Origin: Haemophilus pittmaniae
Lineage (GTDB): Bacteria; Pseudomonadota; Gammaproteobacteria; Enterobacterales; Pasteurellaceae
Assembly (NCBI RefSeq): GCF_900186995.1
Contig: NZ_LT906463.1
Location: 1,984,001-2,048,000 of the forward strand
Reading direction: 5' to 3'
DNA: 64,000 nucleotides
Shown: one piece after another, positions 54,180 through 64,000 of the stretch
Position numbering within the stretch: position 1 is the first letter of the stretch
How the letters are laid out: every line of letters starts with the position of its first letter
Made by a program: the position numbers and the translations under genes
The notes under the pieces: model-generated
Told to the model about the DNA's origin: nothing
Databases searched by the model: none
Seen by the model: the letters and a program-made list of their open reading frames with translations, nothing else

Positions 54180-55946
54180 TTAAACTGTGGCAGTAGCAAT
54201 AATTTTATCGGCATCCCAGAAATCAACTGGTGCATTCACCACCGGCTTGATAATGCCGGTACGAATAGTGAAATCACCAAAGCCTTCGTTTACATGACGC
54301 TCATTTGCCCAGCGGCCAATCAGAGTATCAAGTTCACTGATAATTTCCGGAATCGTAATATTTTCTTTATAAAGACGTGGAATACGCACACCTTCACGAT
54401 CCCCACCGATATGCAAATTGTAACGACCAATTGCTTTGCCCACCAAACCGATTTCCGCCAACATTGCGCGGCCACATCCATTTGGGCAACCGGTAATACG
54501 CGTAACGATATAATCATCAGCCACTTGATGTTTCGCCATCACTTTATCCAATTCATCAATAAAGCTTGGAAGAATTCGCTCTGATTCAGCCATCGCCAAT
54601 GGACAAGTTGGGAAAGAAACGCAGGACATAGAGTTTTCACGTAATTTACTCACATCATCACGAATTAAACCGTAATCACGGGCAATTTGCTCAATTTGTG
54701 CTTTATCCTCTTCCGCTACATTTGCTACGATCAGATTTTGGTTGGCGGTGATACGAAAATCGCCCTTATGAATTTTGGCAATTTCCAACACGCCACTCAG
54801 TAATTTTTTCTCATCGTTATCCACCAAGCGGCCGCTTTCGATAAACAGGGTCAAGTGCCAGTTGTTATCAATGCCTTTTACCCAACCGATACGATCACCG
54901 CGTTCGGTAAATTTAAACGGACGAATCGGTTCAAATGGAATCCCCATACGACGTTCGACTTCGGCGCGGAAATTATCTAATCCCATGTTTTGAATGGTAT
55001 AACGACTACGTGCATTTTTACGATCGCTACGGTTACCAAAATCCCGTTGGGTTGTCACCACAGCTTCCGCTGCTTTTAAGGTGTATTCCAATGGCACATA
55101 ACCCAGTTCAAGGGAAATATGAGGATAGGTTTTGGTGTTGCCATGTTCAAGGGATAAGCCACCTCCCGCCAAGACATTAAAGCCAACCAAATTGCCGTTC
55201 TCGTCTGCAATGGCGACAAAATCTAAGTCATTCCCGTAACAATCCACGTCATTGAGTGGTGGAATTACCACGGCTGTTTTAAATTTACGTGGCAAATAAG
55301 TTTTACCGAGAATCGGTTCTTCCTGTAAAAAATCATCGCTACTTTGGACTTTCTTACCATCAATCCATACATCTAAATACCCTCGTGTACGTGGTAACAG
55401 ATGTTCTGAAATTTTCTTCGCATATTCATATGCCTGCTGATGTAATTTTGATTCAATTGGGTTCGAGGTACATAACACATTACGGTTCATATCTGAAGCC
55501 GTTGCAATGGAGTCTAATCCCAAACTATGCAATAAACGATGCATAGTTTGTAATTGGCTTTTTGGCACTCCGTGATATTGGAAAGTTTGACGATTAGTCA
55601 AACGAATCGAACGATAATAACTATGTTCACGGGCGAATTTATCCAATTCAATCCATTGGAATGGCTTGATAATTCCCCCCGGTAAACGGCAACGTAACAG
55701 CATAAATTTCAACGGTTCGAGTTTTTCCTCTGCACGTTCGGCACGAATATCACGATCGTCTTGTTCATACATACCGTGGAAACGGATTAATTGAAAGTTA
55801 TCCCCACGGAAACCACCGGTTAAGGAATCCTCTAAATCATCTAAAATGGTACCGCGTAAAAAGTTACTGTCGGTTTTTAAGCGTTCATTGTCAGAAAGCG
55901 GTTTTTCTTGCCATTCCAAGCCTTTTTGTTTGTTTTGCTCTGTCAT
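54180..55946 (-). CDS. cysI: Sulfite reductase hemoprotein (beta) subunit
   Basis: Reduces sulfite to sulfide with electrons from CysJ. Siroheme/4Fe-4S ligands are seen as CVSFPTC and CPNGC. Other conserved parts: [24 protein letters not shown] [16 protein letters not shown], and LRLPGG-like [13 protein letters not shown] 55946 follows GGGGTG; an in-frame TTG five codons earlier lies over that site. 588 residues. The gene follows cysJ by 17 bp and ends the operon. Confidence 0.95.
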   Translation of the reverse strand: MTEQNKQKGLEWQEKPLSDNERLKTDSNFLRGTILDDLEDSLTGGFRGDNFQLIRFHGMYEQDDRDIRAERAEEKLEPLKFMLLRCRLPGGIIKPFQWIELDKFAREHSYYRSIRLTNRQTFQYHGVPKSQLQTMHRLLHSLGLDSIATASDMNRNVLCTSNPIESKLHQQAYEYAKKISEHLLPRTRGYLDVWIDGKKVQSSDDFLQEEPILGKTYLPRKFKTAVVIPPLNDVDCYGNDLDFVAIADENGNLVGFNVLAGGGLSLEHGNTKTYPHISLELGYVPLEYTLKAAEAVVTTQRDFGNRSDRKNARSRYTIQNMGLDNFRAEVERRMGIPFEPIRPFKFTERGDRIGWVKGIDNNWHLTLFIESGRLVDNDEKKLLSGVLEIAKIHKGDFRITANQNLIVANVAEEDKAQIEQIARDYGLIRDDVSKLRENSMSCVSFPTCPLAMAESERILPSFIDELDKVMAKHQVADDYIVTRITGCPNGCGRAMLAEIGLVGKAIGRYNLHIGGDREGVRIPRLYKENITIPEIISELDTLIGRWANERHVNEGFGDFTIRTGIIKPVVNAPVDFWDADKIIATATV

Positions 55947-55963
55947 TTTTTCACCCCACAAAT

Positions 55964-57757
55964 CTAGTACACATCGCGTTGATAACGTTTTTCTTCACGC
56001 AGTTCATTTAAATAATCTTCTGCTTCATCCGGACTTAAATTGCCTTCTTTAGCAATGACTTCGAGTAATGCTTGTTCCACATCTTTTGCCATTTTTGATG
56101 CATCACCACAGACATAAAAATAAGCCCCCTCTTGTAACCATTGCCACAGTGTCGCCGAATTTTCGCGGATCTTGTCCTGTACATAGATCTTCTTCTCTTG
56201 ATCACGTGACCAAGCAAAATCGTATTTATGCAAGAAGCCCTCTTTGGCAAATTGTTGCCATTCGGTTTGATAAAGGAAATCGCTGGCAAAATGCGGATTA
56301 CCAAAAATCAGCCAGTTTTTACCACTCGCCTCATCGGCTACGCGTTGCTGCATGAAAGCCCGGAATGGTGCTACGCCGGTACCGGAACCCACCATAATAA
56401 TTGGCTTAGTCTTGTCATTTGGCAGGCGGAAATTATCGTTATGTTCTACAAATACACGCACAGCACCATCTTCTTCTACGCGATCCGCTAAAAAGCTTGA
56501 GGCTGCGCCGCTGCGTGCTCTACCTTCATGTTCAAAACGTACCACGCCAACGGTTAGATGCACTTCCTCCCCAACCTCTGCTGGAGAAGATGAAATGGAA
56601 TACAAACGAGGCGTTAAAGGACGCAATAATGAAACCAGTTGTTCAGCGGTTAATTTTGCAGGAAATTTATGTAACACATCCACAATCGGTGTGCGTTGAA
56701 CCAATTCTTGCAATGCTTGATTATCCGCAACCAAATCATTTAACTGTTCGTTATGTGCCAAAGCTGCATAGCCTTTCACAAAAGCAGGTGTGTTTTGAGT
56801 AAGCTCTAAATGCGATAAAAGTGCGGTCGAAATAGTTTGCGCTTTTCCCTCAATTGTCACTTCTGTAGTAGGAGCAATCTGCGCGAGCGATAAAATTTCA
56901 TCGACTAACTTAGGATCATTGTCAAACCATACACCAAGTGCATCTCCCGCTTGGTAATGAAGATCCGAACCTGCTAAAGCAAATTCTAAATGACGCACAT
57001 CTTTATCCGACTGACGGCCGGTAATTTTCTGGTTAGTGATTAAGGTTGCAGGAAATGGATTGGCTTTATTGTATTGGCTTTCCTTGGCTACCGGGGCGGT
57101 TGTAGCGGTAGCAATACTTTGCACAACCGGTGAAGCCTGCGCAGCCTTTTCTTTTACAATAGCAACAATATCTCGGATCCATTGTTCCGCGGTTGCACTG
57201 TAATCTAAATCTGCATCCACTCGCTCAAATAAACGCGTCGCGCCTAATTCGGCAAAACGCTGATCAAAATCCTTGCCCGCTTGGCAGAAATTTGGATAAG
57301 AACTATCCCCTAATCCCAACACAGCAAATTGCAGGTTGGTGAGTTTTGGTGCTTTTTTACCGTTTAATAACTTATGCAATACCACGCCTTCTTCTGGTGG
57401 CTCGCCTTCACCTTGCGTGGAAGTAACTAATAGCAGGTATTTTTCATCAGCAATGGTTTTCGCTTTGTAATCTTTTAAAGCGATGCGTTTCACGGCAATA
57501 CCGGCCTCAGTAAGCTCTGTGGCAACTTTATCCGCCACCGATTTAGCATTGCCGGTTTGTGATCCTGAAAGCACCGTAATTGAAAAAGGTTCTGCTGAAA
57601 GTGCGGTCAAATTTGCTGCCAAATGTTGCCCTGCAACCTGTTGTTCTACACCGGAAGCTTGCGACCAGGCATAACCGGAAAGCCATGCTAATTGAAGAGG
57701 CGTTAGCGTTGGTAAGAGATTCAGTATTTCTGTTGGTAATGGATTGTTGTGTTGCAT
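55964..57757 (-). CDS. cysJ: Sulfite reductase flavoprotein (alpha) subunit
   Basis: Passes electrons from NADPH through FAD and FMN to CysI. Flavodoxin domain ([29 protein letters not shown]), FAD domain ([20 protein letters not shown]) and NADPH domain ([16 protein letters not shown]); the end YQRDVY is the family's conserved tail. ATG 57757 has GTGGGGA upstream; the GTG four codons earlier is part of that site. 597 residues. Two USS cores lie inside the gene (near 56818 and 57599). Confidence 0.95.
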   Translation of the reverse strand: MQHNNPLPTEILNLLPTLTPLQLAWLSGYAWSQASGVEQQVAGQHLAANLTALSAEPFSITVLSGSQTGNAKSVADKVATELTEAGIAVKRIALKDYKAKTIADEKYLLLVTSTQGEGEPPEEGVVLHKLLNGKKAPKLTNLQFAVLGLGDSSYPNFCQAGKDFDQRFAELGATRLFERVDADLDYSATAEQWIRDIVAIVKEKAAQASPVVQSIATATTAPVAKESQYNKANPFPATLITNQKITGRQSDKDVRHLEFALAGSDLHYQAGDALGVWFDNDPKLVDEILSLAQIAPTTEVTIEGKAQTISTALLSHLELTQNTPAFVKGYAALAHNEQLNDLVADNQALQELVQRTPIVDVLHKFPAKLTAEQLVSLLRPLTPRLYSISSSPAEVGEEVHLTVGVVRFEHEGRARSGAASSFLADRVEEDGAVRVFVEHNDNFRLPNDKTKPIIMVGSGTGVAPFRAFMQQRVADEASGKNWLIFGNPHFASDFLYQTEWQQFAKEGFLHKYDFAWSRDQEKKIYVQDKIRENSATLWQWLQEGAYFYVCGDASKMAKDVEQALLEVIAKEGNLSPDEAEDYLNELREEKRYQRDVY

Positions 57758-57814
57758 AAGTTTCCCCACAAGAAAATGAGTTATATCAGTAAATTCACAT
57801 TAAGAAAGCGCGAG

Positions 57815-59098
57815 TTAGAGAATCATACCGGCTGCTACTGTGTTATAAGTTGCTTCATCAACTAAAATAAAGGCACCACCAGCAATATTTTCTTCATAAG
57901 TTGTGGCAACAATCGGTTTCTGTAAACTTAAACGCACTAGAGCAATATCATTCATCTTTAAGGCTGTAGCCCCACTTTCTTGTTCGAGTGTATGAACATT
58001 TAACACACTTTCAATTTCACTGATTTTGGTAAATACGGTTTGCGTGCCATGTTTAAGTAAATATTTACGGGCGGTATTTAGTGGGCGTTCATCAAACCAA
58101 CAAATTGTGGCTTCAAGTTGCTTTTGTGGTGTAAGTGGTGAACTTTCATCCACAAATAAATCACCACGGGAAATATCAATATCGCGATCTAAACGTAAGG
58201 TAATCACTTCTCCGGCCACCGCTTGTGTCACCTCACCTTTTGGCGTAATAATCTCGGTCACTTTAGCGGTTAATCCATTCGGTTCAATTCGAATAGTCTG
58301 TCCCAGTTGTACTGAGCCTCGTTCGATTCGCCCTTGATAACCGCGGAAATCATCGGCTTTATCCGCATCCTGACGCACCACTAATTGCACCGGAAAATAG
58401 AAATCGGCACAGGAATGACTCACCTCATCCACACTTGGTAAATTTTCTAAAATGGTGAGTAAAGGTTCGCCTTGATACCAAGGGGTGCTTTCACTTGCAT
58501 ATACCAGGTTATCGCCAAGCAATGCAGAGACCGGCACAAAATGTACCTCTTTTAATCCGAGTCGTGCCGCCAATTGACGATACGCCTCCACAATGGCATT
58601 GAATTTTTCTTCGCTGTAATCCAATAAATCCATTTTGTTTACTGCCACTAAAATGTGCGGGCAATTTAATTGACGTAAAATCGCTGAATGACGTTTAGTT
58701 TGTGGTAAGAGTTGTAACGGTTTCTCATCAAAATTCAGCTGAGAAGCATCAATTAAGACGATTGCAGCAGATGCCGTACTTGCTCCTGTCACCATGTTAC
58801 GTGTGTATTGTTCATGTCCTGGGGTATCGGCGATGATGAATTTACGTTTTGCCGTAGAGAAATAGCGATACGCCACATCAATGGTAATGCCCTGTTCACG
58901 TTCTGCTTCCAAACCATCCGTCAAAATAGAAAAATCAATGGCTTCTTTATTACCTTTTTCTTTTCCTGCGTTAAGGGTTTTGATTTGGTCGGTCAATAAC
59001 GCTTTGCTATCGTAAAGTAAACGGCCGATTAAGGTACTTTTCCCGTCATCTACACTACCGGCAGTAATAAAACGAAGTGGGGTTGAATGTTGTGTCAT
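57815..59098 (-). CDS. cysN: Sulfate adenylyltransferase GTPase subunit
   Basis: GTP hydrolysis drives APS formation by CysD. EF-Tu-like G motifs: GSVDDGKSTLIGRL, DTPGHEQYTRNM and NKMDLLDY. 427 residues, shorter than the 475 of E. coli, and without the CysC kinase fusion seen in NodQ. It lies 247 bp downstream of cysD because a repeat has entered the usually tight cysD-cysN gap. Confidence 0.94.
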   Translation of the reverse strand: MTQHSTPLRFITAGSVDDGKSTLIGRLLYDSKALLTDQIKTLNAGKEKGNKEAIDFSILTDGLEAEREQGITIDVAYRYFSTAKRKFIIADTPGHEQYTRNMVTGASTASAAIVLIDASQLNFDEKPLQLLPQTKRHSAILRQLNCPHILVAVNKMDLLDYSEEKFNAIVEAYRQLAARLGLKEVHFVPVSALLGDNLVYASESTPWYQGEPLLTILENLPSVDEVSHSCADFYFPVQLVVRQDADKADDFRGYQGRIERGSVQLGQTIRIEPNGLTAKVTEIITPKGEVTQAVAGEVITLRLDRDIDISRGDLFVDESSPLTPQKQLEATICWFDERPLNTARKYLLKHGTQTVFTKISEIESVLNVHTLEQESGATALKMNDIALVRLSLQKPIVATTYEENIAGGAFILVDEATYNTVAAGMIL

Positions 59099-59160
59099 AT
59101 TTCTTCCTTAATTTTTTTATATTTTATCTATACATTCCCATCAGGTTTCGCCGATGGCGA

Positions 59161-59321
59161 CCTTCTTTTCTTTGCCTCGCCAAAGAAAAGAAGGCAAAAG
59201 AAAAGCGACCCTACTTTGCCTTTACATCCTTTGTTTCATTGAATTTTCTTCACGAAAATTTTCTGAACTCGCCTTCGGCTCAAACAGACGAAAATTTTCT
59301 AAAAATTCAATGAAACAAAGG
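59161..59321. repeat. Nested inverted repeats between cysD and cysN
   Basis: First stem: CCTTCTTTTCTTTG (59161-59174) with CAAAGAAAAGAAGG (59181-59194). Second, larger stem: CCTTTGTTTCATTGAATTTT (59228-59247) with its exact complement at 59302-59321, 20 bp each. Within the loop CGAAAATTTTCT occurs twice (59253-59264 and 59289-59300). Similar CCTTTCTTTGCC-type elements recur in several proteobacterial genomes, so this is probably a mobile palindromic unit. Spurious reading frames over it should be ignored. Confidence 0.75.
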
Positions 59322-59345
59322 CGGCAAAGAAGGGAATCTATCCGA

Positions 59346-60269
59346 TCAAAAATACCCTTCTTTTTTTCTTTTCTCCATGGCGGCTTCGCTGGCTTGGTCG
59401 TCTAGACGAGTCGCGCTACGTTCGGAAATGTCGGCAATAGCGGTTTCTTCAATAATTTCTAATGCTGTTGATGCGGTGCTCGCTACCGGACAGGTACAGC
59501 TAATATCACCGACGGTGCGGAAACGAACATCCAATACTTCGCTGACATCATTTGGCAATTTAGGTGTTAATGGCGTCACCGGCACTAATAAACCTTTTCG
59601 ACGTACAACTTCGCGTTTATGGCTGTAATAAATCGGAGGCAATTCCAAATTCTCACGAGCGATATATTGCCAAATGTCTAATTCCGTCCAGTTGGAAATC
59701 GGAAACACTCGCATATTTTCACCTTTATGCAATTTAGCATTGTACAGAGACCATAATTCCGGACGTTGTGCCTTAGGATCCCATTGACCGAACTCATCAC
59801 GGAACGAGAAAATTCGTTCTTTTGCACGGGCTTTTTCCTCATCACGGCGTGCACCGCCCATCAAGGCATCAAATCCATTCTCTGCAATGGTTTCTAATAA
59901 AGTAACCGCCTGTGCCGCATTACGCGAATCCGTTTCTTTGCGCAATACCACCGTACCTTTGGCAATAGAATCTTCCACATGCCCAACAACTAAGCGTGCA
60001 TTAAGTTTTGCCACTTGCTCATCTCGAAATTGGATCACTTCCGGATAATTATGACCGGTATCAATATGCACCAATGGAAACGGTAAATGTACCGGACGAT
60101 CGCCTAACTGAAATGCTTTACGGGCTAATGCCAGCAATACCACAGAATCCTTCCCTCCGGAAAAGAGCAACGCCGGGTTTTCACATTCCGCAACGACTTC
60201 ACGAATAATATGAATCGACTCAGCCTCGAGCCAGTCTAGATGTTGGTTGTTGAGTTCGGTTTTTGTCAT
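59346..60269 (-). CDS. cysD: Sulfate adenylyltransferase catalytic subunit
   Basis: Makes APS from ATP and sulfate together with CysN. PP-loop SGGKDSVVLLALARKAF, then PLVHIDTGHNYPEVIQFRD, and the C-terminal ATRLDDQASEAAMEKRKKEG tail typical of CysD. 307 residues. Starts 20 bp after cysH. Confidence 0.95.
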   Translation of the reverse strand: MTKTELNNQHLDWLEAESIHIIREVVAECENPALLFSGGKDSVVLLALARKAFQLGDRPVHLPFPLVHIDTGHNYPEVIQFRDEQVAKLNARLVVGHVEDSIAKGTVVLRKETDSRNAAQAVTLLETIAENGFDALMGGARRDEEKARAKERIFSFRDEFGQWDPKAQRPELWSLYNAKLHKGENMRVFPISNWTELDIWQYIARENLELPPIYYSHKREVVRRKGLLVPVTPLTPKLPNDVSEVLDVRFRTVGDISCTCPVASTASTALEIIEETAIADISERSATRLDDQASEAAMEKRKKEGYF

Positions 60270-60289
60270 GTTTTTCTTCCTATATTTTT

Positions 60290-61024
60290 CTACTTATGTA
60301 ATCCACATTCCTTACTATCTTTACTCTCCCACCACCAACGGCCGGCGCGAATATCTTCGCCCTGTTTAACTTGGCGGGTACAAGGATCGCAGCCAATGCT
60401 TGGAAACCCTTGATGATAAAGAGTGTTATAAGGCACATTGTTGGCTAAGATATAAGCCCACACATCTGTTTCTGACCAATCAAAAATAGGGTTGTATTTA
60501 TCAATACCACGCGCCTTATCCTGCTCGGCAAACGGCAGCTCAGTACGAGTGGCCGATTGTTCACGACGTTGGCCGGTCAACCACGCATCAGCCCCTTGTA
60601 ATGCGCGGTTTAAAGGTTCGATTTTACGGATATGGCAACATTCTCGGCGCAATTCGATACTTTCATAAAAAGCGAACTTGCCATTTTCCGCCACATAGCG
60701 AGCTGCATCAGAGGTAATTGGATGAAAACGTGTAATGTGCAAATGTGGATAGGTTTTCGCTAAGTTATCCAATAAATCCAAAGTTTCTTGATGCAGAAGG
60801 CCTGTGTCTAAGGTAAACACCCCTATATTCAACTGCTCACGGGCAATCACATCAGTAATAACCATATCTTCCACAGCTAAACTGCTAGCAAAGCGTGCAT
60901 CCTTATGGCTATCAGCAATTTGATGTAAACGTTGCTGCAATGTGGCTGTTTTTTCTACCAAGCGATCTTTAGCATCAAGGCTAACAAGTGGAATTTGCCA
61001 AAAAGTCGGTTTAAATAAACTCAT
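60290..61024 (-). CDS. cysH: Adenylyl-sulfate (APS) reductase, 4Fe-4S type
   Basis: CysH family with PP-loop-like fold (ASSLAVEDMVITD; FTLDTGLLHQETL) and the C-terminal catalytic Cys in KECGLH. It carries the two cysteine pairs CC (RRECCHIRK) and CxxC (GCDPCTRQ) that bind a 4Fe-4S cluster in APS reductases and are missing in the PAPS-specific enzyme of E. coli. So it most likely reduces APS, not PAPS. This fits the lack of an APS kinase gene (cysC) in the cluster. The second of two adjacent ATGs (61024) has the better distance from AAGGAG. 244 residues. Confidence 0.92.
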   Translation of the reverse strand: MSLFKPTFWQIPLVSLDAKDRLVEKTATLQQRLHQIADSHKDARFASSLAVEDMVITDVIAREQLNIGVFTLDTGLLHQETLDLLDNLAKTYPHLHITRFHPITSDAARYVAENGKFAFYESIELRRECCHIRKIEPLNRALQGADAWLTGQRREQSATRTELPFAEQDKARGIDKYNPIFDWSETDVWAYILANNVPYNTLYHQGFPSIGCDPCTRQVKQGEDIRAGRWWWESKDSKECGLHK

Positions 61025-61034
61025 CATCCACTCC

Positions 61035-62465
61035 TTACGCCACTTGACCGATAGTTAAACTTTCTAGGGTAAAGTGCGGTTGTTTTTGACGTTGTTTTTC
61101 TTCGCCAAACCAAGCTAATTGTTCATGTAAGGCCACCACTTCGCCTACCACGATCAAGGCCGGTGTTTCAGCCTTTTCTGCCAACTCGGCAAGATTGGCA
61201 AGTGTACCGATCAGCGTTTTCTGGGTTGGTTGAGTGCCTTGGCTAATAATGGCTATCGGTGTATTTGCCGCACGACCATTTTGTTGTAAATGTTCAGCAA
61301 TGATTTGAGCCTTTAGGGTTCCCATATAAATGACTAAGGTTTGATTACTTCTTGCTAAGGTTTGCCATTCAATATCAGAGGCATCAGCTTTACGATGGCC
61401 TGTCACAAAAATGGCACTTTGTGCATAATCTCGGTGAGTTAATGGGATTCCTGCATAAGCTGTTGCGCCAATGCCCGCTGTGATACCTGGTACCACAGAA
61501 AATGGAATTTGATGTTGAGCCAACGCTTCTAATTCTTCGCCACCGCGTCCAAAAACGAAAGGATCACCACCTTTTAAACGAACAACTCGCTTGCCTTGTT
61601 GAGCAAGGGTTAATAGCAATTGGTTGGTTTCTTCTTGTGCGACAGAACGACCATTGGCACGTTTTCCCACAAAAATACGTTCTGCATCACGGCGAATTAA
61701 AGAAAGAATCTCATCTGAAACCAAAGCATCGTAAAGCACCACATCGGCTTGTTGGATTTCCTGTAAACCATTAAGGGTTAGTAACCCAGCATCGCCAGGA
61801 CCGGCACCAACTAAAGAGACAAAGCCACCTTGATAGTTACTTTCTAGCTGTTCAGCCAATTCCTCTTCAGCTTGTGCCTCTTGTTGATTCTTAACGAGAC
61901 TAGCAAAACGGCCACTAAACATTTTTTCCCAAAAACGGCGACGTTCAGTGACCGATGCCAATTTTTCTTTTACTTGATCACGCCATTTGCCGGATATCTC
62001 TGCGATTTTGCCCAAATGTTGTGGCAATAATGCTTCCAGCTTCTCACGTAATAAACGAGCTAATACTGGAGCCTTGCCACCACTCGAAATCGCAATTTGG
62101 ATCGGATTACGATCAATAATAGAAGGAAAAATAAAACTGCAGTGGGGCTGATCATCCACCACATTGACTAATTTATGTTGGCTTTCAGCTAAATGGAAAA
62201 TACGATGATTTAATATCTCATCATTTGTTGCCGCTATCACTAACATCACCGTTCTCATTTGTTCGGCATTAAATTCTTTGGCAATCCATAGCACTTTATT
62301 TTGACGTTCAAGTTCGCTTAATCCCTCATTTAATTGGCGAGCAACAATACGGACTTGCGCATTCGCTTTGAGTAACAACCCTACTTTACGAGCAGCCACT
62401 GAACCACCGCCGACAACAAGTACCGGGCGACCGGTTAAATCAGCAAAAAGTGGAAAATAATTCAT
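61035..62465 (-). CDS. cysG: Siroheme synthase (multifunctional)
   Basis: Makes siroheme for CysI. N-terminal precorrin-2 dehydrogenase/ferrochelatase ([35 protein letters not shown]) and C-terminal uroporphyrinogen III methyltransferase ([34 protein letters not shown]). ATG 62465 has TAGGAG upstream. 476 residues. A USS core lies in the last codons (61070). Overlap-free, 8-11 bp spacing to both neighbours shows one operon. Confidence 0.95.
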   Translation of the reverse strand: MNYFPLFADLTGRPVLVVGGGSVAARKVGLLLKANAQVRIVARQLNEGLSELERQNKVLWIAKEFNAEQMRTVMLVIAATNDEILNHRIFHLAESQHKLVNVVDDQPHCSFIFPSIIDRNPIQIAISSGGKAPVLARLLREKLEALLPQHLGKIAEISGKWRDQVKEKLASVTERRRFWEKMFSGRFASLVKNQQEAQAEEELAEQLESNYQGGFVSLVGAGPGDAGLLTLNGLQEIQQADVVLYDALVSDEILSLIRRDAERIFVGKRANGRSVAQEETNQLLLTLAQQGKRVVRLKGGDPFVFGRGGEELEALAQHQIPFSVVPGITAGIGATAYAGIPLTHRDYAQSAIFVTGHRKADASDIEWQTLARSNQTLVIYMGTLKAQIIAEHLQQNGRAANTPIAIISQGTQPTQKTLIGTLANLAELAEKAETPALIVVGEVVALHEQLAWFGEEKQRQKQPHFTLESLTIGQVA

Positions 62466-62476
62466 GGGTATCACTC

Positions 62477-63484
62477 CTATTTATTCACTTTATCAGCACG
62501 TTGTGCACTGACATATAGACGATCAAATAAGCCGTTATCGACAAAATGTTGAGTATTAATCGCATCCCACGAACCAAAACGTTGGTTCACATCAAATTGA
62601 TTCACTTCTGGAAAAAGCGCGGTCGTTTTAGCAATAATTTTTTTATCTGTCGGACGAAAATAATTTTGGGCGGCAAGTTCCTGTGCTTGAGGTGACCATA
62701 AATAGCTCAAATAATCATGGGAAAGTTGATGCAAACCATCTGCCTGGGTATTTTTATTCACTTCCGCTACATAAATTGGTGTGTATGCGGTAATGCTGGG
62801 ATATACCACTTCAAAACTATTTTCACCTAACGTTTTAGCCGCAAGTGCGGCTTCATTTTCCGGAGCAATCAATACATCACCAATATTCCGTTGGGTGAAG
62901 GAAATACTGGCACTACGCGCCCCAGCCTCTAAAACAGGTACATTTTTAAGTAAACGCCGCATAAAATCCTGTGGTTGCTGACAATGTTGTTCGGCATAAG
63001 CTAAGGCAGATAAATAAGCAAAGCGCCCGTTCGCGGAGGTTTTAGGATTAGCAAACACCACTTTTACATCATCCCGTACCAAATCCGACCAATCTTGGAT
63101 ATGTTTGGGATTGCCCTTTTTGACTAAAAGAACCATCACTGAACCAAAAGGAACGGCACCATTCGGTAATACCTGCTGCCAATCAGCATTTACTAAACCT
63201 TTTTTAACTAAAGCTTCGATATCATTACTTTGTGTCAGAGTCACCACATCTGCCGGTAAGCCATTTAACACACCTAGCACCTGTTTACTGGCGCCGCCAT
63301 GCGATTGTGAAATCATCACAGCGGAAGGAAATTGACGCTGAAACTCAGCGTTATACTCCTTATAGAAATCACGAATTACGTCATAGGACACATTTAGTAA
63401 TACGGTTTTCGGCTGGGAGTTGGCATGCCATAACACACCGCCAAGGAATAAAGAAAGTACTGAAAATAAAGCAATTTTTTTCAT
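62477..63484 (-). CDS. sbp: Sulfate-binding protein of the ABC importer
   Basis: Periplasmic protein that binds sulfate (or thiosulfate) for the CysTWA transporter. Signal peptide [23 protein letters not shown], then [34 protein letters not shown] and [11 protein letters not shown] typical of Sbp/CysP. It is intermediate between Sbp and CysP by eye. 335 residues. It leads the minus-strand cys operon, and the permease gene cysT diverges from it. Confidence 0.9.
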   Translation of the reverse strand: MKKIALFSVLSLFLGGVLWHANSQPKTVLLNVSYDVIRDFYKEYNAEFQRQFPSAVMISQSHGGASKQVLGVLNGLPADVVTLTQSNDIEALVKKGLVNADWQQVLPNGAVPFGSVMVLLVKKGNPKHIQDWSDLVRDDVKVVFANPKTSANGRFAYLSALAYAEQHCQQPQDFMRRLLKNVPVLEAGARSASISFTQRNIGDVLIAPENEAALAAKTLGENSFEVVYPSITAYTPIYVAEVNKNTQADGLHQLSHDYLSYLWSPQAQELAAQNYFRPTDKKIIAKTTALFPEVNQFDVNQRFGSWDAINTQHFVDNGLFDRLYVSAQRADKVNK

Positions 63485-63740
63485 TTTAAAGCTCTCCGTT
63501 TATTCCCCTTAATTTCGTGTGGCTAAATTTATATCGTAAAAATCTAGCGACAAAAAATAACGAAAATGCATTTTATAGAACAAAATGAAATATAAATCAC
63601 AAATATAATCGATTACTTATTTTATTTTGGAATATGAAATAAATTTCCGTTCTTTGTCATGGGCTCAAAGAGCGGTTATTTTTTTGAGCATTTCAAAAGC
63701 TGACAAAGTTTAGGTATTTATCTATGGCGAAGGTGGGAGA
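63485..63740. promoter_or_regulatory. sbp-cysT divergent control region
   Basis: AT-rich 256 bp between the two halves of the sulfate regulon. By position it should hold both promoters and CysB sites, but I cannot define either with confidence. A purine-rich GGTGGGAGA precedes the cysT ATG. Confidence 0.4.
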
Positions 63741-64000
63741 ATGAAAACCGTATTACCCGGATTTAAACGGAGTATGTTCGTGACATTGGCATGGCTCGGC
63801 TCAATGGTGCTACTGCCATTGATATTACTGGTGCTAACCGCTCTACAATTAAGATGGGCGGAGATCTTACAAATAATCTCTAGCCAACGAGTGATTGCTT
63901 CTTTAATACTGTCCTTTGAAATGGCGGCAATCGCCACCTTAATTAATGTCATTTTTGGCTTTTTGTTGGCATGGAGCTTGGTGCGCTATGATTTTCCGGG
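63741..64000 (+). CDS. cysT: Sulfate permease subunit CysT, N-terminal part
   Basis: Starts MKTVLPGFKRSMFVTLAWLG with GGTGGGAGA upstream and runs off the window after 86 codons (…WSLVRYDFPG). Two hydrophobic segments are seen, and the VLPGF opening and FGFLLAWSLVRYDFPG match CysT/CysU of the sulfate ABC importer. Expected to be followed by cysW and cysA beyond the window. Confidence 0.88.
   Translation, partial: MKTVLPGFKRSMFVTLAWLGSMVLLPLILLVLTALQLRWAEILQIISSQRVIASLILSFEMAAIATLINVIFGFLLAWSLVRYDFP

Noticed and set aside
59077..59405. Two plus-strand frames across the cysD-cysN gap
   Set aside because: They translate the palindromic element; low complexity Lys/Arg/Phe content and no ribosome site.

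Overview
The window is chromosomal DNA from a Pasteurellaceae bacterium that uses the Haemophilus influenzae-type uptake signal (core AAGTGCGGT, seen many times, often as inverted pairs). Gene content (spermidine transport, SfsA, TyrRS, HemA, YcaO, sulfate assimilation) and about 40% GC fit the Haemophilus/Aggregatibacter/Pasteurella group. I cannot name the species.

Region 1 (1-33.9 kb, all on the minus strand) is a contact-dependent-inhibition type polymorphic toxin locus. Read in the direction of transcription it runs: a TpsB outer-membrane transporter (33921-32146); a complete 2794-residue TpsA/CdiA-like exoprotein with a PD-(D/E)xK-like nuclease tip (32056-23672); an Imm49-like immunity gene; a YezG/DUF600 immunity gene; an orphan HINT-HNH toxin tip with its immunity gene; a decayed second copy of the Imm49-YezG block; a second complete TpsA (18470-9945, 2841 aa) with a different tip and immunity gene; a promoterless 1478-residue TpsA 3' copy with a membrane-type tip and a two-helix membrane immunity protein; then a string of orphan tips and immunity genes to the window edge. 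The three TpsA tails are near-identical upstream of a V-x-NN motif (two of them over 3.05 kb without a net indel) and unrelated after it. Many immunity genes keep only the last 15-75 codons of a vanished toxin directly upstream, and the blocks are separated by inverted uptake-signal hairpins. Together this looks like a cassette archive fed by natural transformation.

Region 2 (33.9-54 kb) is mostly housekeeping. It holds a candidate small RNA with a phased GTAAA (CpxR-like) array in front of the TpsB gene, pepT, potABCD (potB carries an apparent one-base frameshift), lacZ, sfsA, a candidate Fur-controlled small RNA, tyrS, a fructokinase gene, a GST gene, a sucrose-6-phosphate hydrolase gene, a Met-Leu-Gln-Gln tRNA operon, hemA, gloB, a yafS-like methyltransferase gene and ycaO.

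Region 3 (54.1-64 kb) is a sulfate assimilation cluster: sbp-cysG-cysH-cysD-cysN-cysJ-cysI on the minus strand, diverging from cysT on the plus strand. CysH carries the cysteine pairs of the iron-sulfur APS reductases and there is no cysC, so the pathway probably reduces APS directly.

A dispersed repeat of rigid length (about 61 bp, AAACGCCC then 47-48 bp to ATTGATTTTATTAG) occurs nine times in intergenic DNA and, strikingly, inside the signal-peptide coding region of both TpsA genes. I regard this repeat, the cassette archive and the two candidate small RNAs as the most rewarding things to follow up.
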